A stretch of 64,000 nucleotides of DNA from Brachypodius melanocephalos (Eukaryota; Chordata; Aves; Passeriformes; Pycnonotidae): the NCBI GenBank assembly GCA_013398615.1, contig VZSR01000520.1, positions 22,501,951 through 22,565,950 on the forward strand. Reading direction: 5' to 3'. Each line of letters starts with the position of its first letter. Position 1 is the stretch's first letter. Of the stretch, positions 44,701 to 59,700 are shown piece by piece. The translations under genes and the position numbers were made by a program. A model generated the notes under the pieces. That model saw nothing but the letters and a program-made list of their open reading frames with translations. It was not told the origin of the DNA and did no database searches.

Positions 44701-47700
44701 CACTTAACTTGAGCTGATTTAGAAATACTTTAAATACAGGGAGTGACACGGAGCCTTTTTCTTCCTGTGAGACATAATCCTCACTTCATAAGATTAGTTG
44801 ATGGTTTAAAGTTAATAAAGAGAGAAAATCTTTATTTCTTATAAATTTGCTCTTGTCTGTGTACTTTCTTTTAGGCACTAAAGTATTTTCCTGGATGAAG
44901 TGGGACAAATAAAGGGATTTATGCAGGGGTTGCCTTCCAGTTTTTGTCACAGCTGTGTGAAAGTGCAATGAACCCATGATTTTGACTTACTCCCCAAAGG
45001 CTTTGAAAACACACTCTATCTATGGTAGTACCTATGGTACTGATCTTGAGTGTGAGTTGTTTGACTTTTTTCAGACTTATAGAGTAGAAATAGATAACAC
45101 CTTTAGATTTCTGGCGTAGAAAATTACAAATACAACTAATTGCATAGAAATAAAAAAAACCCTTGGGTATACAACTGTAATCCTTCAGAGGTGGGAACTG
45201 GTCCAACTAATTTATGCCTCACTTGAACTGAGTTTGATATAGAAGTGCAAACTTTGAACTGTACATTCCCTTTTTGATTTTCCTCCCTCTTTGCCGAGTT
45301 CACTCTTACTGAAGGCACCCAACTGATAGCACAGGTACCATTAATCTGCAGATTTCTACAGACTACGTGCAGCATTTCTAAAAGAACTTTCCTGTAAAAT
45401 TCTGCAGATATGCTCCAAACTTTAAATCAAATAGCCCACCCTTACAGATGAAAGACTGGTTTAACCTCTCCCTGCTGATTCATTCTTTGGCCGCTCAGCT
45501 GGGAATATCAATTGTGATAGTAATTCTTCTTCTTTAAATAATTTGGAAGGGTGACGAATTATAGCTGCCTCAGAAATTTTGCAGTCAGGAAAAAAATGCG
45601 ATTTTAAAATATATTCCTTTAAAAAATTTAAATAAGCAATACAATTAGCTAAGCACTTACATTTTATTAGGAATAGCAAGTAAAATTAATAAGTAAATTC
45701 AATGAAAAAATGATTATGTGTCACAGTATATAGTTTTTACATTGACATTTCACATAATCTGACTTTGCTGAGAGGAGAAATCACTCGTCTGTTAAAATTA
45801 CTTTTTAAAAGCTGTCAAAATTGGAAAACCTGCTGTCAAAAATATGATGAGAAAAGTTTAAAAATGGTAAAGTATGTTGACTTAGACAAAAAATATTACC
45901 TTTAGAGTGGAAAACTTGAATATTGTATCATTATCTTCTACACAGAGGAAAAGCGTTATCTTTTTCCAAGCCATCCTTTTTTTTTTTAACATTTTAAATT
46001 TATGTTTTGCATTTACATTTCAATATGAATGGGACTTCATCCAATTTATGCTGCAGCAGAAGCTGAAAGTAGCAGGTATTTGGACATTTATATTTTAATT
46101 GTATGCTTACATTTTAGCATTTTCAAAAAGGACAAGATTCACAGGCCCCTAAGGGTGAAGTCCACTGTTCATCTGCTCTCTGGTCCTGCAAACTGCTGCG
46201 TGCAAGGGTCCACGGAATGGAGTTTGGCTGCTGGCTGGCTGGTAGTCTGCTAGCAGAAAGAGGTCCATCCTGCCTTCAGTTAGCATTCTGGCACCACCAG
46301 TGGTCACAAACCCTGCTTCTCCAGCACGTCTCCATCGTGTTTAAGAAGGACAGTTTCAAAGAAGGTGACAATTCAGTCTCCATGCACATTCAGTGTTTGG
46401 CCTCTTTGTTGAGACTGCCAGCAAGGATGCCAATTAGTGCCATTCAAAAAAGCCCAGATACACTGTGGTAATAATGAAGTACAGATTTAGAGGGATACAA
46501 TCCAAAATCATAATTAAATGGAAATGAGAAAAAAACAGAATCTGAAATAAGATTTGACTAAGAGCTACCAAAGTATATCTCTCTAAGTACATCTCATTTT
46601 TGCCAGCCACTGTTTCAGCCCTTGCTGTCTTTAATACTATACAGCCCTTAATAGTACATTTTCTCTAAATTGCTGTCCCTGCATGCATGTAGGTAAGGCT
46701 GACTACACGTGAAGCGGTGAGAGTCACTCTGAAGGAAGAGTGCACATGGCAGGAGAAGCTGACTGTGATGCCTTAACCACAGTTCTAAACACATACTGCT
46801 CAGAAGACATCAAACTGGATCTGGGGAGTGGAAAGTAATCAAAGGATTATTTTGTTCTCTTCACTAGTACTTCACTTCTTCTGGCATTGCGTCTGTGCTG
46901 TCCTTTCACTCTCATCTATGCAAAGGAAGTGAAGTGCTTCTGCTCTCTAACACTGTCCCTTGAAGTACAGCCTGATTTAATCTTGCTGTTCAGCCTGCAT
47001 TTAATACATCTTGAAATATACTAATATTTTCCAGTTTGGAGAATGGCTACTGAAAACTGTTGATGGCAACACGACAAAACATATAGAGGAGCCATTCACG
47101 TAAATGATATTTCTGCTTAGGTCATGAATCAGAGCATTCCATGGATTCTGTTTTGTTTACTCCAGATCTGAGCAATTCTTTCCCTTTCCACATCCAAGTG
47201 CCCTTGGAACATTCTTCTTCCCAGGTTTTCTACACAAATGATGCTTTGCAATTTTTCTCCTAAAGTTTTTCTGCCCCACTTGTCTGCTTCTCCTGCTTAG
47301 ACACGTTGATTCATGCCCTTCTTTTAAAATTAATTTGCACCCTGATGGCTCAAAAAAACTCTTTTCCAACCTAATCCAGTAATCATTATTGTCTGAAGGC
47401 TTGAGCATACTTTGCTCTGGCTCACACTGACCACAGAACTGTTTAACAGTTTTTAAATGAATTTGATCAAATGAAGAAATTTTCTTAGCAGAGCAAATGG
47501 GAATTTAGAGTCAGATGTGGGAGGCTGCATCTCTTGCATTTTATAATCAGCCTGACTCACTTCAGGCTGTGTGGGGGCTGCTCTTTCAGCTCATGAATAC
47601 CACCACATCAACACAAGATTCTTTGTGGTCCATTTATCTGTCTGTCTATCTGAACTCCCACATTGTTTCTTGAGTGCCTCTGGTGCATGTTGTCCAAGCT

Positions 47701-50700
47701 CTTGGAACTTATTTACTGCTTTAGGTTGCAGTAGAGGAAGGAGGAATAATTCACCATAGCCTAACACACCTAACAAGGACTCTACCTTTGATTCTACTTT
47801 GAATTCTAATGGTGTTCAAAACAGAGATAAGTGACCTCCAGTAGTTACTTTGGTGAAATACAGAATGATTTGTCATTGCTCCAGAGAAGACAAGGGGATA
47901 TAAATTTTGATGAAAATTATCTGAATCTATCCTTAACAGAAGTCACAAGGTATATAGTATATAGAAATATATATACTTCTACATCAAAGTATATCTAGAA
48001 GTATAGGAAAGGACATAGGGAATTCTGGACTGCTAATAAAATTACTGCAAAATCTGACCATACATGGCAAGATAAAGCATTAGAACCTGAAGCTGAGACA
48101 AGATAAAAAGGAAATTAATCAATACCAAGAGAGAAGAAGTGAGAAAACATTCTTGGTAAACTGAGGATAATTGGAGTTCTTTGGACGAGGTTGACCAGTG
48201 TTTAAAGAGCATGTGTATAGAATTCTTTTATTAGAAACCCAGTGGCCTCTTCCCTTGTATCCGAGCTGATCAGGTATCAGAAGAATCTCAAGTACCCTTG
48301 TGCAAACTAACAATCTTGCTGGTGATCCCTTGGAAAGGTTGGACCATGCTGAATATAATTCTAGTGAGCCAGGATAAAAGCCAGGATAGAGGTACAAGAA
48401 GACACCAGAAAATATGACTCAGAGGCTCATATGTCATCGGAATAATTTGCTGAGGAGATAAACAGATGAAAATAGAGGATAAAAGGATAACTTCACTCGG
48501 GCTTCTGAAACTCACCCCATCTTTTGTCACTGGCCTTTATGTGGCAATAATACAGATTTTAATACAACTTTACCATAGTAGACAGACTTAGTGATTAATT
48601 TATATAATCACTTTTATTAATTTAAACAGCTGATTGCAACCATCTTGTATAACTAACTGCTAAGATTTTAATTAAGATTACTTTAGTTAGGGAGTTATTA
48701 TAGATAAAAATACCATTAGTGTCTCGAAATCTAACAATTCAGAGAAATAAAGGAGTTTCTTCTAATATGTCTCTATGTTTTTATTATTACTATTATTACC
48801 ACCTTCCACCAGATTTCATTTGCATGAGGGCTGTATCAGGAGACTGCAGATTCTGTTTTTTCATCATCCTGATCAGCGCAGTCATGACATACAGGAAGAA
48901 AGAAGAATTCATGCTTATAAAGGCAGTCTGTACTCTCAGTAGAGTAGACCATCAGCTTAGCCAGAAAGCACTTTTAAAGAGTAGAGAAGCTAATTAAGAC
49001 ACAAGATCTATAGTACCTCCATGGAAACTCAGGCTCATTTATGAACTGCTGCTGTTTTTATGCTTGTTATGTGTTTTAGGTTAAACAGTGCTTTTAATGG
49101 CAGGTTTGTTCATCACGGAGGAAATTGCACAGGCTCATCAGCATTAACACACCAACGAAGAAAATACAGGCAGAAATGTAGCATGGATGTATTGCCAAAA
49201 TACAAAAAAAGCATTTTTAGAGACAGAAATCAAACACACGTGCTCAGCTAAAAGAGACATCTCAAACATTTTCATGTTGCTTAGAAAGAATTGGGTGTTT
49301 GGCCTGACCATTCTGTCATACCAGGGTACATAAAGGCTAAGAAATCCCTGTCACCCCTGGATTATGTGGCACCAAGAAAGCTGATGAAGGGCATACTGCA
49401 AATCATTTTCCTTTCTAGCACAAATGATTCTAAACAGTACTTGCAGTGTTCACGTAACTTTCTTTAACTTAAAACTCTTGAGTGGAAGTAATTTTGCAAT
49501 ACAATTAGCATAATTATTGATTTATCATGCATCAGCTGCTCCAGGTTAAATGTTTGAGCCTTTATGCTTGCTGTGAAGTTAATTCAAAGTACCTCATGAT
49601 CTTTATCATGTATGCTGTGGGATTTCTGAGACAATCTTTGCCACAGAGCAGAGCACATCTGATAACTCATTACTCTGTAATAATTTTTTGTGTTTCAAAG
49701 TCCTTTGGATTCAGAAATATTATGCAAATATTTGAAGTATTCAAGAGCTATCTGGTGGGTGCAGAAATCTTGAGGTTGCCCTAAAAATGGAGATGTACTT
49801 GAACAGAATGAGAAAGAATGAAGATGTACCTAGAGAGAAAAGTAATAATAGAGGCAGGGATAGACACAGAGGTAGAAACATTTATGGCTCTTTTTGCTCA
49901 CATTGATTCAGGTCTAATTTTCAAGATCTTTCACCTGACTATTTTCATAGTACACACAAGTAAATTTTTAAAAAATCAATAAGATTTAATTAATTCATAA
50001 CTTTCATTCTTGTTTCTAATAAGCCACCAAATTATCTTGACAGATTGCAACAAAATCACAGCATTCAGCAATTCTGTGGTTTTTTTACACAACCGGTCTT
50101 CAGATTGCTCTTGACTCTAAAACTGACTTCATATTTAGCACATTTTGTAAAATGAAGGCTGTTTTGCACAGATTCTTTAAGAATGGAATCTTCCTTTAAG
50201 CAGTACTGCAACAAACCTACTGTTGATCGAAAGAATTATTTTCATCTCACCTTCCAATATGGTGCACAAAAAGAAATTCAATAATCCAACCTTAAAAGAG
50301 AAAACTCCATATTGAGATATTGAAAATATAAAATGGTTTGAAATAGAGGATGGGGCTTGCAGTTGGAATGATCAGAATGTGTAAACATAGTTTTTCTTGT
50401 AAGAGATATTAAAAAAGGAGGTTGAATTGATCTGAAAAATTTCAAGATAGAAGAGTTTGATAAGTAATCTACTGAAGAAAATTGATGCTGGTAGTTTAAA
50501 ATCAAACTGCAGCGAGTGTTGCTTATCCATTTCTTTAAAATAGCATGCCCAGCTCCTAATCCTTGTTGTATTCTAATAGACAGAGACTCTCTCTGCTGGG
50601 TAAGCTTATGACTCAATTTCACTGATTTCAATACATTTGTGCATTCATATATTTTTCTGCATGTGTTCCTTTTTCACTGTCTTTAATTACAATCAGAAAT

Positions 50701-53700
50701 GAGAGCAAACTGTGGAGCTGAAACCAGGGAAGCAGGAGGATCTTCTGCTACATGGAACCAAGAGAAAAATGTTAAACTATCAAAAAAAAAAAAAAGATTA
50801 TACACTTCTGCCAGCTTCTCCTGGACAGGTTCTGATAGAAGTTTCTGGAAATCTCCACACTAACTTGAAGTGCTGGGTTTAAAATCTCCAATTTTTCTAA
50901 GCTCATAGATTCCCTAAATCTTTCAGAACAAGGCTGTGCTTACATTTAGATGAAATTCTTACAGTACAATTTCTCTCAGCTTTGTAGTGACAGTAGCAGT
51001 GACACACCAAAGTCATAATCAGTTCATAGCACGATGTATAACCCACTCTTCCAACTTTGCTATCATGAACTTTTGTGTAGGAGGATCAAATGTTGGCTAT
51101 TAATGGTTTCTGGAAGAGGCAAATGAAAAGAAGAAATAGGACAATCCTCTCTGTATCTCTCTTAAGAGGAAATCATCAAAAGGAGAGCCTTTTGGTCAAA
51201 ATGAATACTTCGGCATTTTAAAAAGTCATGTGCAATAAAGCATTTCTGAAATGTCCTCATAGCAAAAGGATTTTAACAAATGAAACAAGAAATTATAATT
51301 CCATATCAAAAATCTGAAGAGGGAGGGAATATTTTTGCTGTGTGCAAGCTGAATCAAGTTAATGAGGCATCTAACACTGCGAAAAGAGCGTTCTCTATAA
51401 ATAAATCCCGTCTGATTGGGATATATTAGTCTTCTGATAACACTCTATAGCATACAGATGCTTTGAATAGAACGTGTATGTGTGCAAATACTCAGATCTA
51501 TTGGAGTTACTGTTCTCCAAGTCCTTGTCCACGATGCATATTGCAGTCATTTTCATATTTAAGCACTGAATAAAACCTCAGTCTCACTCCACTGCCCGGT
51601 TTGAATAGGTAGGTTTAGCAGCTAGGCTCTGTGAAAGCTCTGGAGATTGTATTTCACACACAAAGATGTGGCTCAAGAGCAGCTGTGTATCCTGTCAGTG
51701 GAGGACTCTTCATCTGCTTGCCCCTCTGGTGAGCTCTCCCAGCACTTTGCTAGCACTTTGCCAACACTTTGGTAATGCTTGTGCTTTCAAGAGCTTTAAA
51801 GGTTCGAGGAGGGAGGCCTCGTGTCACAGAGTACTTTCCCCAGTCGCTATCCTGGCTCTGTGCTTCTGTGTGTCATTGAGACTGTGGTGACTGTGAAGGC
51901 AGCGTGGGTAAACAGCCAGGAGAAAAATGATATGAAGTTACAGTGTTTGGTGGCTTTCTCAGAAGCCAATGTGTGTTTAACTTCAAAATCTCTAATAAGA
52001 GGGTCAATTTGTTGGGGTTTTTTTCGTGGTTATTATTGTTATTATTTTTTGTGAGGGAAAGGATTTGGAAAGTTCCGTCGAAAAAAACGTTTTCTAATTT
52101 TTTTTGTTAGTTTGTATACTTGTTTTTGTTTTACCCTCCAGGAAATTGAAAGGTCTTTCTTTGTGAAGTGTCATACCCTTACTTTTCCTTGAAATTGTGC
52201 TATAGTTACCTATGCATTGTGTTTTCACATTTTTCTAATGGATTTTCTTCTTTGGAAATCTTATTTATTCTCTCCCCAGTTTGAGAACAAAGAGATTGGG
52301 ATCTTTGGAGAAGGTGCTCATGCTGCTTTGTTGTGGTCAAAAAAGGTAACCTAGAGTTTCGGGAATGTTGTGGAGGAATTCAGAAGCTTTAGGAGTATTT
52401 ATTGTGTGTAGCTCAGAAAAAAATAAGTAAATACCCAACACTTCAGTTCCAGGAAAGACTGGGAATCAATAGAGCATAAATAACAATGCAATCCTAAGAA
52501 AAAAATTATAAAATACCTATTTTCTTATCTATTTCCTTCAACTATAGTAAGATGTCTGTACTTAGTGCCTTTTATTTTTGTCCTGGAGACTGGGCAGGAG
52601 GGGTTTAATTTTCTTTTCTACATAAGAGTTCTTGGTGGGCAAATTAGCTTTTGAATTAAAATGCAAAACTTATTATGAGCTATCAGTTAGTTATTAAGAC
52701 ACTGCCTATTTGAGATCACAGAAATTTAGGGCACAGTTTTTTTGCAGCCAAGTACCCCCCATGCCTTTTGAGGATCTAGATTATTGGATTCAGAGTGATA
52801 AGACTGAGTGAGTAGTGATATATTTAAAAGTGTACTAACATATCTAATTAGGAAAAATACCTGTCCTGTAGCTCAGGATAATTTGGTGTTACTTATAGGA
52901 ATATTGCATAAAATTAATGCTTAGAGATACACTTTGTCTTTGCTAGTTTTATTTGCGCTCAATTTTTATAGTACACAAACTGGAATCAAAATTCTCTTTG
53001 GTAAATCAAATCTTAAAACTCTATGATCACTGCCATTATGCTTTTTGGAAAGGAAGACTTCCCTGAAAAGCTGATATCAATCATTCTTGTCTGAGGTCTG
53101 AGGCAAATGTAACCTGCAAAGGCTGGTAGCTGGGCTATCTGCCATCATTGCTGGCAGCGTGAAGGCTCCGGATACAGTGCTCTAATAGAGGGAATATGGA
53201 GAGAAATCTGTCTGCTTTTAACGTGTCTCAGGGTTTTGAGATGAATTCATGTTTTTATGTATGTAAACAGTGATCGAGATTTCAGGGTCTGCGGATGGCT
53301 TTCCACTACTGTGCCCTCTGGACAGTTTGTTGTCCTGTCTACTGTTCTAGTTTTCCACTTTATGTAAGAACACCCCTGTTTTTGAGGAATGGCCTGGGAG
53401 AGTTATTGGTCCAATATCAAGAGGAACAGAAGTCTTGGACAGAGCTGTTGGTTTTGCTATATGAATGTATAGTGCTAGTAAAATAGGGCCACAATGAAGA
53501 GAGGGGTCAAATGATGTGAGGACAGGGTTGAAACTGCTTTATTGTGGCACAAATGGACAGTAAACAGTCATGCAGAATGGAGAGTGCTGAATACTTAATA
53601 CTCAGGATTTAGCTACACAACTTACAATTACCAGAATCTTCCAGGACATTTTTGGATTTTCTTTCTGTAAATGAAGGGATTGTACAAATTGCTAATCACT

Positions 53701-56700
53701 GGATAAAAAGTATTTAAAGGGAATACAGGTTTAGTATCACTTATGACATAAACACAGACCCTCATTTTAAGTGATGACTGGAAGAAAGAAATAAGAGCAT
53801 GTGAACAATAATTATTTTAACCCAGCTTATATATATGCATTAAAATTTTAACATTATGGCACTCTTCAAAACAACCTATAACATAAAAATATAAAGGCCC
53901 TTCTCTTTTTATGCTAATAAGTAGTCGTCCAAAAACACCAAAATCTAACCTTCAGAAAAAACATACAAAAATGTTTTTCCTCTGAATACATATTTAAAAT
54001 GAAGACATGATGACAGCTTTCATTTGAGCACTGGACAATTTTTTTTCAGAGTTTGCTGCTGTTCATGCAAAATAAGTTGCTGTGATTGCAACATATGTAT
54101 TATATGGCACATATGCTACCTCTTAGATAAAAGTGTAACTCTTGTGGTTCCTAGCATTTTTCTAAGGACATACAGTGTTTAACAGTAACAGATCTTTTTA
54201 TAATACTTTTGCCATGTTTTTGGCAACTAAATATTTTTTCTTTAACCTTTCTCATTCATAAGTTAAATTTGTTGTTAGAGAAAAATGGAGTGTGGAGGTA
54301 GAAAGCAACAGTGTGAATAAGAGAGCAAGAGTGTTTTGACTGGCAGTTTTCTCTTTGGCTACCATTTTGTGTTTCTTTGTTGTAATGTAGAAGGGCAATA
54401 AATTGCCAGCTGCAAACAAGGGTCTGTTTAGCTGTGTACAGACAATCATATACAATCAATGGTGGGTTAAAATGCTGGTGTGGCACTTTAGAAATTAGGA
54501 ATAAGAATTATTCCTAAGAATAGGGCTTATTGTCTCATTGGGAACATATACGGTAAAAGACATACCTTTTCTAGCTATTTCTTTGATTATGTTCAGTCCT
54601 TAAACCCTTCTAAGGGTTATGGTATATTGAAACGTATTTTCACATACATGATAATGAATCACAGCAATAAGACAGATAACCAAAATGCCACCCACAGTAT
54701 CAATGATTAAGTGTTTTTTTCTTGAGAATATTCCCACAAAACCAGTGGAACAAACCACACGAAGGATTTTTACTACATGTGAGTGAGGAAGACAGTGAGC
54801 CCTGCTTTAGGATTGAACGCGAAGCGAGCTTCCTTTTAAGGACAGCATTATCTGTTCCCTACCTAAACCCTCAGTAAATGAAAGTGGACCTTCAGTCTTC
54901 TCCCTCCTACTCCCAGAAATGATCCCATTATACTGGTAGTTCATAAATATGCAGCAAAGCCCATCTGTTCTACCTCGTGATTTAAGATAGCATCCCGCAA
55001 TTCTTTGCAACGTCTGGATCTGATCGCAAAGGTAGCAGAGGCAATGCTGAGGCCACCACCACTCAGGTGTGTTGGCTCAGGGGTGCTGAGGAGCTCTGAC
55101 AGGACTATTAGTGTCTGTCAGAAGTGATGCTGTGTCCCTGTCTGTTGCCCATTGTTCAGGAGAGTGCCCTGTTCATAGAGCACCTCCTGACGTGGGGCTA
55201 CCTGTGCTCCTGGAGGAGGGGCCCCTCGTGAATCCCTTGAGCACTTGCCTAGGGATGCTTTCCCCAGATCAGGCCAGAGCACACCATTACACTGTCAGGC
55301 TCTATCTTCAGATGGAGATGAATTTTTAGGCAATCTGTAGATCTGAGCTTACTGTCAGAATTATGAAAAGCCTTGGAAGGAATTCCATAAATGTTCAAAA
55401 ATAGCTATTCATAAGCAACAACAGAATAGAAGTAACAGTTTGAGAGATTTTTTAACTCCATTACTTGTACATATTTATACAATATAGTGCCTGTCACAGA
55501 TAATGTACAGCAGATTTATCATGCTTTATTATTTTAAAGAAGAGTTTGTTCTCTGAATGACGTATGAAATAAATTGCAAATAAACAAGATGCTGCTTAAT
55601 AAAACAATTAGTTCTCTGCAGGCTCTGGCAGTGTTTTCTGAATTCTTATCAGCTCTGGTTTACAGCTGTAACTTCAAGATATAATAGGAGATTGAATCGT
55701 ATACAGGCAACAAAACAGATGATCAAATTCACAAGGGATCATATCAGGCTTTTTCCAGTACCAAAGAAACATATTAATCCTTGTCACTGTTTTTTGAAAC
55801 GCTGTGACAGAAATAAACCTGTACTGTAACTTGGCCCTTTTAATGAGCTTCTGGAGTGTGGGCCTTCCACTCAGCACCTGAAAAACACAACAAAACACCT
55901 TTTACATTAAAGATGTGAGGTTTGCTGCTGGCTAAATTTGTACACAGAAGTCTATAAACCAGTGCTCAGCCAGCTGGGAAGCAAGAAAGCAAATTCAGAT
56001 TCTGTCATGAACTTCACAGACCAATTATCTACTTGGAATCATGGGAGTTTAACAAACAAATACCAGCCCCTGCTGAGCCTTTTCAGTCCAGCAGCTTATG
56101 GGTGATTCAGTTGCATCAGAGGCTTTTAGACTGATCAATTCTTAATCACAAAGCGCAAAAATTATTCTCAGACTCATGTCAGTTTCTTTGGACACCTTTG
56201 TTAACAATCTGCTTCAAATCATTTTTTTAAAGAACTGCAGACACTGTTTTTATTGACTTGCCACTTGTAAAATGTTTATAGCTTGTTAATTTATATTTAC
56301 CCCTTTACTTTTGCCTGCAAATCAACATCACTTAGCACAGTTTGGTTACACTTTGTCCAAAGGAAATTACAGAAGCCTGCTATGGGGCTAAAATGAAGGA
56401 AAGCTGAGGAAAATCAATACACTGATGATTAAACAGATCGTAGCAAATTCACGGTTGTAAGCTACAGCATGAAGACATCAGTGTGATGCCTATCTAGCAG
56501 TTAATGTCCTTTCAGCCAGCTGAAGAAAATTTTACAATAAGGCAAAATGTAACAGAAAAAATATAAGCTACTACACAGCAATCGTTTTTTTTTTTTTGCT
56601 CGGTAGCAACAGTCCTGTTATTCAAATTTTATTTTGCTATTTGTCTTCAGAGTAACTGTAGAAAAGGTTCAGATTTAAGAAAAAAGAAAATCTATTTTAC

Positions 56701-59700
56701 GAGAAAATTTGCAGTGGGAGTTTTAAAGAACTCTTTGACTTGCAGTATCATTCACATCTACTGTAAAAGCTCTGTATTTACTGTTATTTTAAACCACTCT
56801 TTTCTGTCACTGAAGTTCAAGTGTGATAATTTCTATTTTAATCCTGCTTTTTGCTTTAATTAGAAGACAAAAAAAGGTATAAGCCTGTTTCTAAACAAGC
56901 ATCCTAACAAGAATGAAAATATTTAGTGTAAAATGTATATTGTTTAACAAAGTGAGAATCTGTCACTACTCATTTTGATAGAGAAAATTTAGACTAAAAA
57001 TAGGCAAATGGGGGGCTTTGCACATTAAAATTTGGTTTACATTTAAAAGCATGGAAATTCAATGGAAGGAGGAAAACTGCCTTGGGAATAATAGGCAAAG
57101 ACCAGTACCAGAATAAAGCAAGGATCCTGGGTGGGTCCGGAGACTTCCAATTTGTAGAGACTTCTAAGTTATGCACAGGACAGGTTTCCTCTCTGCTACC
57201 CACTGCAGTGCCTCCACAGCACAATGTGACCCTGTGCGGTGTAGGTTTACTAACCAGTAGCCATATACAATAGATTACGTATAATGAACTCGAAGCACTA
57301 GGCTAAAATTATCACTATTTATAGGAACAGGGATGTCAGAGAAGAATTAATTGCAAACAGACAGAATTTAGCAACTCTGACTGGAGCTTTTGCGTATCAG
57401 CACATGCCCATTTCAGGGGGTTTCCAAGGCTGGTGTAAGGAGATGGTCCGCAGAGATGGCCTCATTCCCTGCTAAGAAAGGATATTCAGGGAGCAAAGGA
57501 GATCATTTCTCTCTCACATAGCTTGAAGATCTGCAGGAAATGTTCACTCTGGTGAAGGAACATTGCTGACCTACTCCTTGATTCTCCTGGCAGCCTGGAG
57601 CCTTTCACTCATCTCGCCCTGGAGTGGCAGAGCGCGGGCAGAGGCTGGCAGAGGGGCAGCAGTGCCAGGGCTGCCACTGCTCCCACCACGGCCCTCCAGC
57701 ACTCCTGAGGCTCCACTGAGCCACCATCGCAGCAAAGGAAAGCACAGCTGCTCTCAGGCTTCCTCTCGCTGTGCTCTTCTCTCTTTATCCAGAATTAGGC
57801 ATGCTTATAGGCTCACTCAAAATGCTTGGCCCTTACTTCTGAACTCTGATGTGGTAACGCTGCACCTCACAGATGCGTACCACCTTCCTCTTGAAAATTT
57901 CTGAAAGAGCCATGGTTTTATACTTGAAAAATAATCCTGAAATTCTTTATTTTAATTAGGGGAAACGTCACAAGGAGAACATGAAGTGCCAGAAACTTTA
58001 TCTGTGTGCTAAGCTACATTCTGCTGCTGATTTATTTATATGATGGACTGTCTTTATTTAGCTGATAATTTTATGCTTTATGCAGTCTTAAAAAATCTGC
58101 TATTTTTCTCAGAAGTTCTGCACCAAAAAAGATTTTTGTTTTGGTTTGAAGCAGGTAAATGCGTAATTGCTTTAATAAACAGTATTTAATTAGTCAAAAA
58201 ACAAAAATAAGCTACAACCAGTTTTTCTGAAGGATAGCATCTTGTAACCCGTGGTATCATCCAAGGAGCTATAGATTCAGCAGTGTTTTAAGATGTTTAA
58301 AAATTCCCAGTAAAATGTAGACAGAAATATTCTCAGTATTAAAAAAAGCAAGAACTATAAATACACACAAATAGATTTCAAAGAAAAAATAATCTTCTCC
58401 GAATTCAACCTGTGCAAAAAATCCAGTCACATTTTCATATTTTCATTTCAAGTTAAGTTGCAAATTCAGTACAAGGATGAAGAAAATGAAAAGAAAATGC
58501 AAATACGACTGATATTAAATATACAATGCAAAAGAAAATTAAGATAGAATATGTTATTAACTGACAATTTCTTGCTTCCACAATTCACATGGCAGTTTAA
58601 AGTAAAATTTCAACTAAAATGTTTTAAAAAGTTTTAGTGATGTTTTCCGTCATTGGGATCATAAACATGAATTAGAAACTTACCTTTAAAAAGATTTACT
58701 TCTAATGAACAGTGTAATCAACTGATAATTTTACTGAAAGATTTAATTTTTCCTGTGTTTTTCTCTAATTCTGTATCCAGACCTGTAATGAATAGGATAA
58801 AATAACTGATAGTGAGAGTTGTAGTAAAACACATCTCCATGATATTGATAGATTAAAAAGTGGAAAAAAAAACCACAACAAAAAAACTACTGGAAAATGT
58901 GGGAAAAGATCCATGCCAGAATCTTCTTGGGTTTGCCATTTTAATTGTGCTCCTGGGTATGTAGTTTTCAAGATTTTCTTCAGTTGTGGCATTGAAGGAA
59001 AAGTAAAATGAAGTGACAGAACAGATTAGAAGGCGATAATGGAAGGGAAAGTGAATAAACCAAGTGTAAACTTTTGAGAGGAAACACTAGTGTAAAGCCC
59101 ACTAGTTATGTGCTATTTAAAAAAAAAAATTGTAACTCTAACATTTTGATGAAGGTCACTAATGAACTCTTTTATTAAATAGTGATCCATAATCAAGAGT
59201 TAATAGGAACGTGTTACTAAAATATCCTTTTTCAAGGAGCAGGTTCCTTGAAGTTACTGATAATCTTTGCTATTTATGTTAAAATTACACAATAATTTTA
59301 TTCTGAAAAAAATATTCTACTACTATTCAGTTGTTTACACTAATTCCTATTGGATTATGGTATGCTATTTATGAATGGAATTCTTGTTAATTTTGGCATA
59401 TATAATTTATCTAATTACAGAAAGCATATAATTAAAAGAAAGTATAGCCATAATAAATGTTAAGTTTTTTGATAGCAAAAAAACCCAAATGCAAAGTCAT
59501 ATATTATGATGTTTGATGAAATGCCCTATCAGCAACAAAATTCCTTGAAAACCTCTGAACAATGCACTTATTTTTTTAAAACTTTTTTGAACTGGTTAGC
59601 TTGCTAGAGATCTGATCATTAAGGTTTTAGATTGTTTCTCTGTTAAATCAGATATGCCTCCTACAATTTTTACAATACTTCCTTTATAAATTAATTGTTC